DNA of 64,000 nt, from contig JAHQIY010000002.1 of the NCBI GenBank assembly GCA_019054805.1, forward strand, positions 7,006,001 through 7,070,000. The letters are read 5' to 3'. Positions 21,128 to 31,553 of this stretch are shown here, piece by piece. The position numbers and the translations under genes were made by a program. This DNA is from Brachionus manjavacas. Taxonomy: Eukaryota > Rotifera > Eurotatoria > Ploima > Brachionidae. The notes under the pieces were generated by a model that was not told the DNA's origin, ran no database searches, and was given only the letters and a program-made list of their open reading frames with translations. The stretch's first letter is position 1. Each line of letters begins with the position of its first letter.

Positions 21128-22336
21128 ATGATTTTGCTAATTTTCCTATGCAAGCTAATGCTGAGCCATGAACAATCAAGTCCAGTGAAACAGTTGAACA
21201 TGAGCGAGGGCGCCACTGGTCGAATAGGAAGCTTGAACAGCGATGACCAAGTCCTGGTAATGAGACCGCCATATTACATTGTGCCCATAGAGCCGGACGA
21301 TGCGCACCAATTCGCTAGAATGGTGCGCATCGATCTGGAAAACGGCGACATCTATGTCAACCAGCCACTAGAAGAGCCAGTCACCTTCTCGGCTTTGTCC
21401 ATCAACCAGGGCTCTGCCATCACTATAGTCCTAAATCCGGCACTGGTCGCCAAAACAGAGTGCTTTAATCTGATCGATGGCACCAGGTCGCACAGCAAGG
21501 CTTCCAAGGACTCAGACAAATGCTTCGAAATAGACTCCAGGATATTTTCCAACAACACATGTGACTCCAAAATCGGAGTCAAGTGCTTGGACGAGCCCGT
21601 TCTTAGTTTAGACCAGGACTCGTTTATTCCCAGACATGACATCATTTGGCACAGCATTGGCGATTTCATGCTCAAGGTCACGTGTCTTTCGACAGACTGG
21701 CTCATCAATATCAAGCTCAAGGAGGCCAATATAAGTTTGGTTGAAGACAAAGGCCTGGTTTTCTATCTCAACGAATGTGAGAGAAATGTTGAACTAAATT
21801 CGACCTTGACCAATTTGGTGAAGATAAACAAATTTAGTCTAAATCTCAAGGTCTATTTGATAATGCTGGTCAGTGTGGTGTTGTTTATGATCGGGTTTTT
21901 GCTGTTTTTGGTCAATGTGGCCGCGAGGAGAATTTCCAGCGGCGACACGTCCAAGTATCCATTGAAAAGTTCGATCCTGAGTGTGAACACAATTGACACC
22001 CGAACTTCGGTGCTGATTGACTATTTTGACCAGTCGTTGAGCAATGGTCATTTGGATACTAACAAGCTGATTTTGGATGAGAAAAATTTAGGCTCCAAGC
22101 TGCAGTACTCGACTGGCTATTTGTCTCAAATGGGAATTAATGTGTCTGAGGATTTGAAAGATTTGAAGGAAAAAAGTTTGCTGCAGGCGATCGGTGGGAG
22201 TGGAGATGAAGCAAAGTCGAGCGGCAACGAGGTGACTGAGCTTACGGTTAAGAAATGGTGCAGTTTGTTGGAATGGAATGTTGACTTTGCTTCGATTTCC
22301 AATGTTATTGATGAGATGACTTCACTTAGAAAATAG
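21128..22336 (+). CDS. Intronless type I membrane protein, unrecognised
   Basis: 402 residues in one exon. The N-terminus (MILLIFLCKLMLSHEQ) is a short signal peptide. A lumenal or extracellular part of about 225 residues follows, with several Cys (ECFNL, DKCFEI, NTCDSKIGVKCLD, KVTCLS, NECERN) and N-glycosylation sequons (NNT, NIS, NST). One transmembrane segment is VYLIMLVSVVLFMIGFLLFL (about residues 241-260). A cytoplasmic tail of about 140 residues follows a stop-transfer RR. A stretch VRIDLENGDIYVNQPLEE resembles the 'D..tG.i.v...LD.E' strand of cadherin repeats, but no calcium motifs were seen. Base composition is clearly richer in G and C than the flanks, supporting a real coding gene. 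The function is unknown. Confidence 0.75.
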   Translation: MILLIFLCKLMLSHEQSSPVKQLNMSEGATGRIGSLNSDDQVLVMRPPYYIVPIEPDDAHQFARMVRIDLENGDIYVNQPLEEPVTFSALSINQGSAITIVLNPALVAKTECFNLIDGTRSHSKASKDSDKCFEIDSRIFSNNTCDSKIGVKCLDEPVLSLDQDSFIPRHDIIWHSIGDFMLKVTCLSTDWLINIKLKEANISLVEDKGLVFYLNECERNVELNSTLTNLVKINKFSLNLKVYLIMLVSVVLFMIGFLLFLVNVAARRISSGDTSKYPLKSSILSVNTIDTRTSVLIDYFDQSLSNGHLDTNKLILDEKNLGSKLQYSTGYLSQMGINVSEDLKDLKEKSLLQAIGGSGDEAKSSGNEVTELTVKKWCSLLEWNVDFASISNVIDEMTSLRK

Positions 22337-24434
22337 CTTCTTCCGTTTTTTGATGTTTATTATTTTTAATTCATTCCAAAATTTTATTTTTTTGTTACAA
22401 TGTATAAAAAAGTATTTAAGCAATTTTTTATTTAAAAAAATTTAAAAATTATATTTTGTTTTAAAATAAAAGTTATTTGTGTTTGAATTGTTTTTTTTTT
22501 GTTTTGCTTTGTTTTCGGTGAAGCCTTAGTTGGATTTAGGCTATTAGTTGAGTGACAATGTTTGAAAGGTTTTAAAATAATTTAATATTTTTGTTGTTTA
22601 TATCTCTCTTCATAGACCCCCCCTCTACATCTAAGTTAACAATTTTCAATTAATCAACCAAAGTTTGCACAATTCTAATCATTTAGACATGTTATTAAGA
22701 CCAGGTTAAACATTTGAACTATATATAATTAACCTAAAAAACATTAATGAAATAATTAGACATAAATTTTTTATATAAATTAGATAAAATTTCTAAAGTA
22801 ATTAATAAACGTAATTAATTTGGAAACAAAGAAATTTTATAAATAAAACAGTATGAAATATTTAAATGTCATTCTAAAATAAAAACTGAATTATTTCGAC
22901 AATGATCAAAAAAAAGTTTAGTAATTTCAAAAAAGATTTAAAATTTTTTTCTTTTAGATATTTCTAAATCGAATTTTAAAATTCAAAAAAAGACCTAAAA
23001 TCTTAATTTAAAAAAGAAAAGTTTTCGACTATAATTAAATTTAAAAAGAGTCGAAATGATTAGAAATTAAATTTTTTAAACAATCTATTAAGGGAAATAT
23101 TACCTGAGGGACAAGAGTAAGTAAATTTCTTCCTAATCAATCGAAGGAATCTCCCAAAATCACTGAGAGAAATCTTGCTAAAAAAACAAAAATAGAATTT
23201 TTTTCTAGATATCTAATATTTTTTGGTAACATTTTTGTTTTATCAATTAGTATCAGACTTAGGTATCAAAAAAAAAATATACAGTTTTTGAAATATTTTG
23301 GTTTGAGAAAATATTGTTAAAAAATTATTTAACTAAAAATTAAGAAGAAAAATATAAATTTAGTAAAAATTATTTTTTAAAGCTTTTAGCAACCTGATTC
23401 TAACATTTGTGTTTTGAGCCAGCAGGTCTTCCTCATTTTTTTGCTTACATTGAAGCATGTTCGACATTTTTTTGTTTGCCAATTAATTAATCTCCGCGTA
23501 TGCTCTTTTGATTCTTGGGTCTTGTGTCTTTTTTCTACCAAAACACATTTGGTTAGTTAAAATGAAAATCAGATACCAAATTTCTTTGACCACTAATATT
23601 AAAAAATATAAAAATTCTGAAGAAGAGATTTTTCAGCCATTTTTATCTTAACCCTCTTCTTTAGACCATCAAAACTGATGCTAATTCAAGTTCGATAAGA
23701 ATCAAAAAAAAATATTCCCCGATCCGGATCCATTATCTGAAGTAAATTCTCAAGCTAGGTGAATCAACAACCTTCAAGACTGACACCAAGATATCCCAAT
23801 ATTAACTAAAAAATTTTTTGCGTGGCATTATTGAATAAAATGAAAAGAGAGTTTAAAGTTCTAAAGCTTAATTCCTTTAAAAATTGTTGAAAATTCTTAC
23901 TTCGATTTTTTTTATTTTAGTAATAGTTGTGTTTGGCTATTCCATTCAATTATCAATTCAAGTCTGAAATTCTCAACAATTGTCTCTAGAGAAATAAGAA
24001 CATATTTAGAAAAAAAAAATTTAAAGGCTAATATTGTGTTGCTAACATTAACTTTTCATTTTGTAAATTCAAAAATATTTTTGTTGATTTTTAATTGTTT
24101 TAATTGATATGAGAAAATTAAAAAAAAGTCTTATTTTATTATTCAAAATATATTTGTGAATAATAAGAATAGTTCTTTCTAAGATTCACGCTTATCAATT
24201 TCGAATCTCGCTGAACCGACTTTAAAATTTTTTTCTTATAAAATATTTCTATCCACTTCCTTAATGCTTTTGAAAACAAATTGAGTCTTTTTAACTTTAT
24301 AATTCTCATTGTCTAACTGAATAGAATCTTTTGCACAAAAAAATATCAAAATACTTATAAAGTTGCTTAAAAATCTAAGTACATAAGAAAGTTGTATTAA
24401 AAGAACAAAAATTTAATAATGAAAATAAGTATTT
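22337..24434. other. 2.1-kb AT-rich intergenic region
   Basis: No gene, RNA or structured repeat recognised. It starts with the 3' UTR of the preceding gene (AATAAA-like strings near 22466). Confidence 0.45.
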
Positions 24435-24690
24435 GAATTTTTGGGTCTCCCCGGTAGTGTTATCAACTGATAACATAAGATGTTATCAAATATTGAGCAA
24501 CCGATTTTGTTATCAAGGTGATAACAACTTTTGTTATCAATAGTTTTTGTTATCAGTAATTTAATATTATTTAATATTAAAAAAATAGTGTTATCAATAA
24601 ACTTATTATGTTATCAATAAATTTATTATTTTATCAATTAACTTATTATGTTATCAAAAAAAATTAATTTTACATTTATATTTATTTATA

Positions 24691-24808
24691 AAATTGATAA
24701 AAGAGAAATTATAATAAAGTTAAAAGTTGTTACATAAACTACTAAACTACTAAACTACTAAAGGGTACAACTTTTAACTTTTATTTAATTTCTCTTTTAT
24801 CAATTAAA
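24691..24808. repeat. Inner palindrome with tandem ACTAAACT loop
   Basis: The left arm 24691-24730 (AAATTGATAAAAGAGAAATT...AAAAGTTGT) pairs with 24767-24808. The 36-base loop contains three tandem repeats of the unit ACTAAACT. It lies inside the larger transposon and may be a separately acquired foldback. Confidence 0.65.
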
Positions 24809-24876
24809 TTTATTAAAAAAGTTTCCGAGCCCAAGTCATTATTAAATTAATCTTAAGACAAAAAATACATTTTATT

Positions 24877-25041
24877 TTATTTGTGCTTTCTTGCCATGTG
24901 AATTTGTATTCCCTTTTTACCATTCATAAACTGACCACACAATTCACATTCAATCGGATTTTTTTTGTTGCTGAGTATCTTTTTTATTACTTTCATCTGA
25001 TCATCAGAACTTTTAGGTTGCTCCAATGATTTAACATTATG
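24877..25041 (-). pseudogene. C2H2 zinc-finger-like reading frame inside the transposon
   Basis: An open stretch of 54 codons without an ATG ends at TAA 24877-24879. It contains IECELCGQFMNGKKGIQIH followed by MARKH, which fits the Cys-x2-Cys-x12-His-x4-His spacing of a classical C2H2 finger. Upstream residues (EQPKSSDDQMKVIKKILS) are polar. It may be the last exon of a lost transposase or a captured host exon. With only one finger and no start codon, expression is doubtful. Confidence 0.5.
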
Positions 25042-25382
25042 TCATCAAAGCATATTTTGTTATCACAAATAAAAATCACAAAAATTTTTTTGTTATCAAG
25101 TGTACAAATTGGTTATCAAATACAGAATTATGTTATCTTTACTGATAACAAAATCTATTGATAACAAAAGTTGTTATCACCTTGATAACAAAATCGGTTG
25201 CTCAATATTTGATAACATCTTATGTTATCAGTTGATAACACTAACGGGGAGACCCGAATTTTTTTTGCACCCAATGGTTTGTTCTATAAATTTAAATGAG
25301 TATCTAAAAATTCTTTTAGATGATAAACATTTGTACATCTTGGTTTAAGATTTTAATTTGTTTATTAAATTTTTGTAAGATT

Positions 25383-25395
25383 AAATGCTCAAATG
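25383..25395. repeat. 13-bp target-site duplication of the LINE (left)
   Basis: AAATGCTCAAATG here is repeated at 25793-25805 directly after the LINE's poly-A, defining the insertion. Confidence 0.7.
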
Positions 25396-25792
25396 TGAAT
25401 CTGACAGGAAAAGCCTTAACACCTTCCACACTGGAAGCCTGCGGAGGATTCTCGGGATACACTGGCCTGAGACATTGTCAAATGCTGAGCTTTACACAAG
25501 AACAAATTCAGAACCATTAAGTCTATGCATTAAGAACAAAAGGCTGCGATGGCTCGGGCATGTACTTAGAATGAAAGATACACGGATACCAAAAAGGGCC
25601 CTTCAATGGACACCTCAAGGGCGACGTAAGGTAGGACGACCAGCAGTATCATGGAGGTCAACAATCACGAAAGAGCTCATCGAAATGGGTATGACATGGG
25701 GAGAAGCAAGGGTAAAGGCAAAAGATCGGCTTGAGTGGAAATCAAAAGTAATGACCCTATGCTCCACAAGGAGTGAATAAGGGGAAAAAAAA
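25396..25792 (+). mobile_element. Short 5'-truncated LINE copy with poly-A
   Basis: A frame at 25385-25780 ends at TAA and reads LNTFHTGSLRRILGIHWPET, RLRWLGHVLRMKDTRIPKRA and WTPQGRRKVGRPAVSWRSTI. This is the conserved C-terminal region downstream of the RT in a common invertebrate LINE family. The poly-A at 25785-25792 and the 13-bp target duplication show normal target-primed insertion. The frame is intact, so the insertion is fairly young. The same family occurs on the minus strand at 61160-61870. Confidence 0.8.
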
Positions 25793-25966
25793 AAATGCTC
25801 AAATGCTCAAATGAATTATCTTTTAAATACAGGTATAAATAAATTTTTGTTCAACATAAACTAAATTTAATTGATTAAATAAAAAAAAAATTTAAAATTC
25901 TATTTATATCTGTATTTAATAGATAATTTATCTAACTTAACTAACCAGAAAAACATTTGAGCATTT
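25793..25966. repeat. Small palindromic element interrupted by the LINE
   Basis: AAATGCTCAAATG (25793-25805, also 25383-25395) is mirrored by CATTTGAGCATTT at 25954-25966. The neighbouring TTTAAATACAGGTATAAAT pairs with ATTTATATCTGTATTTAA. The LINE inserted within the first bases of this older palindrome. Confidence 0.55.
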
Positions 25967-28900
25967 GGTACATAAATTATTAATACAAGATAAAAGGAAT
26001 ATATATTTTATTTTTTAATGTTTTAATGTAAAAAAAAAACTAGCTTGGATGGTGTAATTTTTAAACTAATTGATTAAAAGAAAAATTGAAGTTTTAAACC
26101 CTCATAAGGTGAAATTTTGTGAAATTGTTTAAATAAATTTAATACAGCACTGCTATGATTTTCTGTTTTTTTGTTATTTAACGTGAATTTTTTTTTTGCG
26201 AATTCAGGCCCAAAATATTTTAAAAAAGTGAGAAAATGTCAAAACTCTCAAAAAAAGTTGTATTTTTTGATTTATTCTCATAAAAATTAATCGTTATTTT
26301 AATATCACATAAAAATTGATACATGAATAAAGCTTTACAATAAAAGAATTTTTAAAACTTTATAAAATATTAAACTTTGAACAAATCTTTCTAAACTTCA
26401 ATTGAATGTGTGAAACAATAGTTTGTGGTTTTGGAAAATCAAACTGATTCGATCCTTTAAAAATTATCACTAAAGTTTTGTGGTATGACCTTAAATTATA
26501 TCAAATTGAATCAGAAAAAATAAGGAATATGATAGGAAAATTATTAAAATTTATTTTTAAATTTTTATTCTCTCATTTTAATAAAACAATCAATAAAAGT
26601 TCAAAATCCGTGAAGTTATCAATGGTATTTTAACTTATTTCAATAAACCATGTAATGAAATGCGAAATAGAAAATGTTTCCGCAACCCAATCGTTTGAAT
26701 CCAGCCAGTCTTCTACTCAGGTGTAAATTGGATCAAAAAGATCAAGTAAAAACGGGAAAGACCGGAGTTATAATTGAAATACCATCTTCAATCAAAATAA
26801 AGTGTGGAGATAAGAGGTCTGTTCTAAAATATAAATAGTTCTTTTTAAGATAAACTCATTAAGTGCATTCTTTAGTAGTTTTGGTATTATATGCAAAAAA
26901 TAATTTGGAAATATGAGAGTTAGAATGATAATTACACGTAGCATGGTGAAAGCAAATAATGAAATTTTGAGAGAAATAAATGAAAGCTAACTTTTGTTTT
27001 CTTTTTTTGAAAATCAGATATAAAACTAAAAAATTCAAATTTTACTCTTACACTATTTAAAAAATTATTTTATCTTATGTTAAAATGTTTGATTGGAAAT
27101 CTCTAAAATTTCAAAAAATTTTCACTCAATTTTTTTTGAGTGTGAGTGTGATTGATTCACTCAAAAATTTTGGGTGTATCACTCTTTACTTAGGTGCAAA
27201 GCACTCAATTTTGTTATTGGCATAACTTAATATAAAATTTGAAATATTTGATTAACCCTTTAAAAAATTCTTAAAAAGAAATTTATTTAAATTTATCGAT
27301 TTTTAATTAAAAAGTATTTTTTTATTTACAAATTAAAATTAAAAACACTTACTTGAGTATAATTTTTAAAAGAATAAAAAAATTGCTTGAAATTATGAAG
27401 AAGCTGAAAATGATTGGGATACTATAAAAAAAATAATAATAGTTTAGACTGTAATAGGAGTAATCCTACGAGCGAGGGTTTTCCTCACTATGACAGCCGT
27501 TTTTTAAATCTGTTTTATATTTGTCGTAATTCGCTTTGAAGTCGTTCTTGGTGCTGTATTGAATTACTGTGGGAGGAAGTTGTTACAATGTATCAATGAA
27601 ATAAAATTAAAATATCTTTTGGGGAGTTTTTATTCAAACTATGGAAACTTAATTATCAAAGTAATGGAAATTACTGACAATATAATAAATGATAAGGGAA
27701 AAATTTTGTTAGTTATTTTAGTAGCCCTGTATAAACCTAAGTCACTAAAATTAAAGTCTAAAATCAACTCCGAACTTTAAACTTGATTTTGATACTTGTG
27801 AATTTTAATAAATAAAATGAAACATTATTTTTTTCTTTTTTTAAATAACTTTATAATATTACGATTTTTATAATATAAAGACTAAAACGAAAATGCAGTG
27901 TGGTATAGAAGTCTATTAAAACTTTTTAAGAAGATTTTTATGGACTCTAGGTCCAAAAACAAATGAAGAACTAATACCCAAAAAAATATGTACAAATATA
28001 AGTAAGTTGTAAAAAGCATAGATTGGTATCTAAGTATGCATGCGAAAGTATCAAAAATAAAAACTACCATTTTTCTTTCTATTTTTATTTGGCCCATAAT
28101 TTCTCTCACCGCTATTGTTAATAAGCTTTTCGCTAATCTAGAAATATGTATTCAAATTTTTTTTAAAATCAAAATTTTTTTTATTTTGAGTTGCATCAAG
28201 AACAAAAAATATCTTCTTTTAGTCATTGGAAATTTTCAAATTGAGTCCTTTAAATTTTCTACATTTTGAGTAAAATTTAAATTAAGTCTACAGTAGCATT
28301 TGCAGTTTTTTTTAAACCAATTTGCTTATTTTAAGTTTTTGAATGTTTAGTTATAGAATGATTGCGTCTGTAACCACTTTTTACTTTTGATGCTTTTTAT
28401 TATTTTATTAAATTTTCATCTAGATGTACTTTGAATTGAGTTAGTTAAGTTTTTATTAAAAAATCGGTATCTAGAAATCATCTGTCTTTTTATTTTAATA
28501 CAAATTAAATTAAAAATAAAAACCAATAAAGTTATTTATGGTTTTAGGTTTTGGGCGAGTCACTTGCGGTGTAATTTATATATTAAAACATTTTATTTTT
28601 ATTATTATTTTATTTTATTTGAAATAAATTATTTGATTTTATTGAGTCTCTTTAATAATCTTTATGATTATTTAAGAATTCTAAAAAAATTTCTAAAATA
28701 ATTTTCAAAGAAAATTTTAGTTTAATTTAGTTTTAGCTTCAATCAAATACCTTTTATTTAGTTTTCTCAATTTACAGCTGCTTTTTATAAATAATGAAAA
28801 ATATTAAAATCAACAATAATTATTTTTTAAAGTTTAGTCAAAGGGTTTAAAAAACCACGCTAAGATAATTAAACGAAGTTTTTTTCTCCATTATAAAATT

Positions 28901-30035
28901 TTTAACTGTCTACACTGAATGAAATATTTTTTTCTTTTATTGAAAATAAAAATCAAGTGAAAAGCATAAAACTTTTTTAGTTTTTTTTTTACATTTTTTA
29001 ATTATATTTTCTACTGATAGAAAGGATCTGATTTTTTAATATTTTTATTGCATTTTGAATAATGGTGTCCGAATGGTCTTAAAGTGACCATACTAAAAAA
29101 TTTAGAAATTTTTTAACTTAAACCATACTGTTATTAAATTTTTCAAATCAAAAGTAGTATTTTTAAAATTCTCAAACAATTCTGAATATTTTGATGTAAT
29201 TTCTTTTTGAAACTTTTATGCGCCATTTTTCTTGAACTAATTTTCATTTAAATAAAACAATAAATTAGTAACAATAAATCAATTAATGTTTAATTTTTTT
29301 TTGTTGTACTGAACTTCTCAAAGCTGATAAAAATTATTTTTGTTTTATTTGATTTACTTAGCATTAATTATAACTGATCTCAATTAAAAAAACTAATGAA
29401 CGGACTAAATGTGCTGGTTTATGACCTTTGAAAGTGTTTGTTTTTAATTTAATTTTAAATTTAATGAGTATTAAATAAATAAGTCTTATTTTATTTTTTA
29501 ACTTTTTCAAATTAATAATTTACTTCAATAAATGATAAATGCTTATTTATAATTTAGTTTTAATAATAAAATCTATTTAGAGATAAATTTAATGAGTAAT
29601 CATTAAAATATTTATATAACCTATGAATCGATGCTGATTCAAAGCTCATGATGGACAAAATGGAACGAAAATATTCGGGCTAAATTAAAAAAAATTATAA
29701 TTTTAAAATAATTCTATAAGAAAATTCAAATGTAAGCACGCTTGATTTTTATTTATTTAAATTAATTTAACAAAAAAATAGATCAATTTTAAAATACTGA
29801 TTTAAAACGATTTGTACAAGTTTAGAAACTTTTAGCTCTCATAATTGATTACATTTCGGAAAATATAAAATAGCTAAATGTCCAATTTAAAATTAAATAT
29901 AAAAAAAAAATAAAAAAAACATGACAACATCCCACTGCAAGATGACTATACCCCTTCTTTTAGGTTATAAACAAGCAGTAACAGTAATGGTTAAAAAAAG
30001 CACTCTAGTTATTTTCACTCCATGGCTTGATCACA
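25967..30035. other. 4-kb gene-poor AT-rich region
   Basis: Only a 54-residue frame (26674-26838, separate entry) is coding-like. Frames at 27559-27780 and 28036-28269 are rich in Ile, Lys and Asn and are not believed. Confidence 0.4.
26674..26838 (+). CDS. Possible 54-residue micro-ORF
   Basis: ATG to TAG, with a composition unlike random AT-rich translation: MFPQPNRLNPASLLLRCKLD opens it, followed by a Lys-rich second half ending GDKRSVLKYK. No signal peptide, no membrane segment and no recognised family. It could also be a scrap of a mobile element. There is no supporting context. Confidence 0.25.
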   Translation: MFPQPNRLNPASLLLRCKLDQKDQVKTGKTGVIIEIPSSIKIKCGDKRSVLKYK

Positions 30036-31553
30036 TTAATCTTTTGATAAATCATTTATTAGATTAATGCTGCATTCGTTTAGTTCACTAGCCGAATTGT
30101 CCTCGTTGGTATTTGTTATATTACTTCTTACTTCGTGCTGAATTACCAAACTATTTTGTTTTTTAAGCTTCATTTTATTCACATAAACAAGAGCCATATT
30201 TATTATCAAACTTACACACAAAAGACACATAATCACATACAAAGCTGCACTTAACTTTGAAGAAACTTTAATGGCAGTCGACTTTTCTGACGATACCATG
30301 GCTGTTCTTGTTACATTTAATTTCAGCACCTTATGGGCTATTTTATTCAACATTTTAGCTGTGGTAAAATAAAGCGATGAGCTAGCTTGACTAAATACAG
30401 GAGCATTTACTTCACCATCACCATCCAAATAGCTCTCATCTTCATATTCTTTATCTAATTCAATAATTGAGGAAGACTCTATCATTGTAGTTGTTTGCTT
30501 TATAGTAGTTGTCGAAGTTGTAGTTGGAGCCCTGGTGGTAGTCGTAGTGGTAATGAAAGTGGTAGTGGTAGTTGTGGTTGTAGCTGTAGCTGTAGCTGTG
30601 GTAGAGGTAGAGATAGAGGTAGAGGTAAAGGTAGCGGTCATTGGAATATGTGAAGAAAGTCTATAAGGTTTGAATACTTTGGTACTGTTGTCCATCAGAC
30701 TAACCGAATAGACATATTCGTTTGTTGAAAATAAAACATTGTAAGTGTTCAGGTTATCCAAATTGGATATTTTAACTTTGCCAGAAAACTCTGTCCAGAT
30801 GATATAATTTTTGAACAAGGTGACATAAAATACGTCACCGAATTCGGGCTCACCTTCAAAGTTGAGTATTGTCTCGACCTCATTTTCCGAATTGTCACTC
30901 TTCAGCGTAACTCTCTTGATCAACTTTTTCTTATGATCAACCACATACAACTGCCTGTTAAGCGAATCGAGGAACAAGCCCCTGGCTGACAAAAGATCTC
31001 TGACAATAATTCTACAATCGGTCCTTAAACCCAGAGGACACTCGTACACATAGGTTAGAGTGGACACGTACAAATTATTACCCACTGGGTCATAAGTGAT
31101 ATAGAGTAGTTTTTTAGCGAGGTCAAGATTGAACAAAACCTGATACTTTTGTTCCAAAGAGCTGCCCGAAACAATCGCTTTGCCAGAGGTCCAATAGAGC
31201 TCTTTTCTCAGGTCGTTGTAAGCGATGCCCAGGCAATTGTTTTGATCCGAATAGAGCACTTTTTTATCCCATTGACCATGGTTGGTTCTTTTGAGCGTGA
31301 ATATCTGGCTCGAAAAGGACGAACTGTTGTACACATTCACGTATATTAAATTCTCTGCCTTTACATAGAAGGCATCGGTGATCCAGCAATTGACGGGGTC
31401 TGTTTCTTCGTAGATCAGCTCGTGGCTGTTATCATAGTGGTAGGGACCAGGCAGTTTCATTGAATAGAGCTTGGACGACGTCGACACCAGCAAAAAAACT
31501 TGGTCATGATACACTGCGTTTACCAAAGGTACAAAAAAAATTAAGAAAAACAT
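30036..31553 (-). CDS. Intronless type I membrane protein with YWTD-like propeller
   Basis: 505 residues in one exon. It has a signal peptide (MFFLIFFVPLVNA) and an ectodomain of about 280 residues with degenerate LDL-receptor class B (YWTD) features. These include ELYWTSGKAIVSG, NNLYVSTLTYVYE, ARGLFLDSLNRQLYVVD followed by KKLIKRVTL, and YIIWTEFSGKVKISNLDN. Together they suggest a partial six-bladed propeller. A Thr/Ser-rich mucin-like stalk follows (about residues 305-365, mostly Thr, likely O-glycosylated), then an acidic patch, a transmembrane segment (ALYVIMCLLCVSLIINMALV, about 436-455) and a short tail. No EGF or LDL-A modules flank the propeller, unlike LRP or LDLR. It is plausibly a surface receptor or adhesion protein, but the ligand is unknown. 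The Thr tract is encoded by GTAGTG-type triplet repeats likely to vary in length. Confidence 0.75.
   Translation of the reverse strand: MFFLIFFVPLVNAVYHDQVFLLVSTSSKLYSMKLPGPYHYDNSHELIYEETDPVNCWITDAFYVKAENLIYVNVYNSSSFSSQIFTLKRTNHGQWDKKVLYSDQNNCLGIAYNDLRKELYWTSGKAIVSGSSLEQKYQVLFNLDLAKKLLYITYDPVGNNLYVSTLTYVYECPLGLRTDCRIIVRDLLSARGLFLDSLNRQLYVVDHKKKLIKRVTLKSDNSENEVETILNFEGEPEFGDVFYVTLFKNYIIWTEFSGKVKISNLDNLNTYNVLFSTNEYVYSVSLMDNSTKVFKPYRLSSHIPMTATFTSTSISTSTTATATATTTTTTTTFITTTTTTRAPTTTSTTTIKQTTTMIESSSIIELDKEYEDESYLDGDGEVNAPVFSQASSSLYFTTAKMLNKIAHKVLKLNVTRTAMVSSEKSTAIKVSSKLSAALYVIMCLLCVSLIINMALVYVNKMKLKKQNSLVIQHEVRSNITNTNEDNSASELNECSINLINDLSKD

Larger units (their letters stand above)
24443..25255. mobile_element. 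813-bp inverted-repeat DNA transposon with GATAAC arrays, 8-bp TSD
   Basis: The terminal inverted repeats are 117 bp long (24443-24559 and 25139-25255), start GGGTCTCCCC and differ at only two positions by eye. They are flanked on both sides by GAATTTTT (24435-24442 and 25256-25263), an 8-bp target duplication as made by hAT, P or Merlin-type transposases. About two dozen copies of WGATAA, most as TGATAAC/GTTATCA and in both orientations, are spread through the arms and interior. A second palindrome lies inside (24691-24808), and one zinc-finger-like frame is on the minus strand. No transposase gene is present, so the element is non-autonomous. The near-identity of the arms suggests recent activity. 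Confidence 0.85.

Noticed and set aside
24443-25255. CRISPR-like array from regularly recurring GTTATCA
   Set aside because: Repeats are 7 bp, irregularly spaced and in both orientations. Terminal inverted repeats and target duplications show a transposon in a eukaryotic genome.
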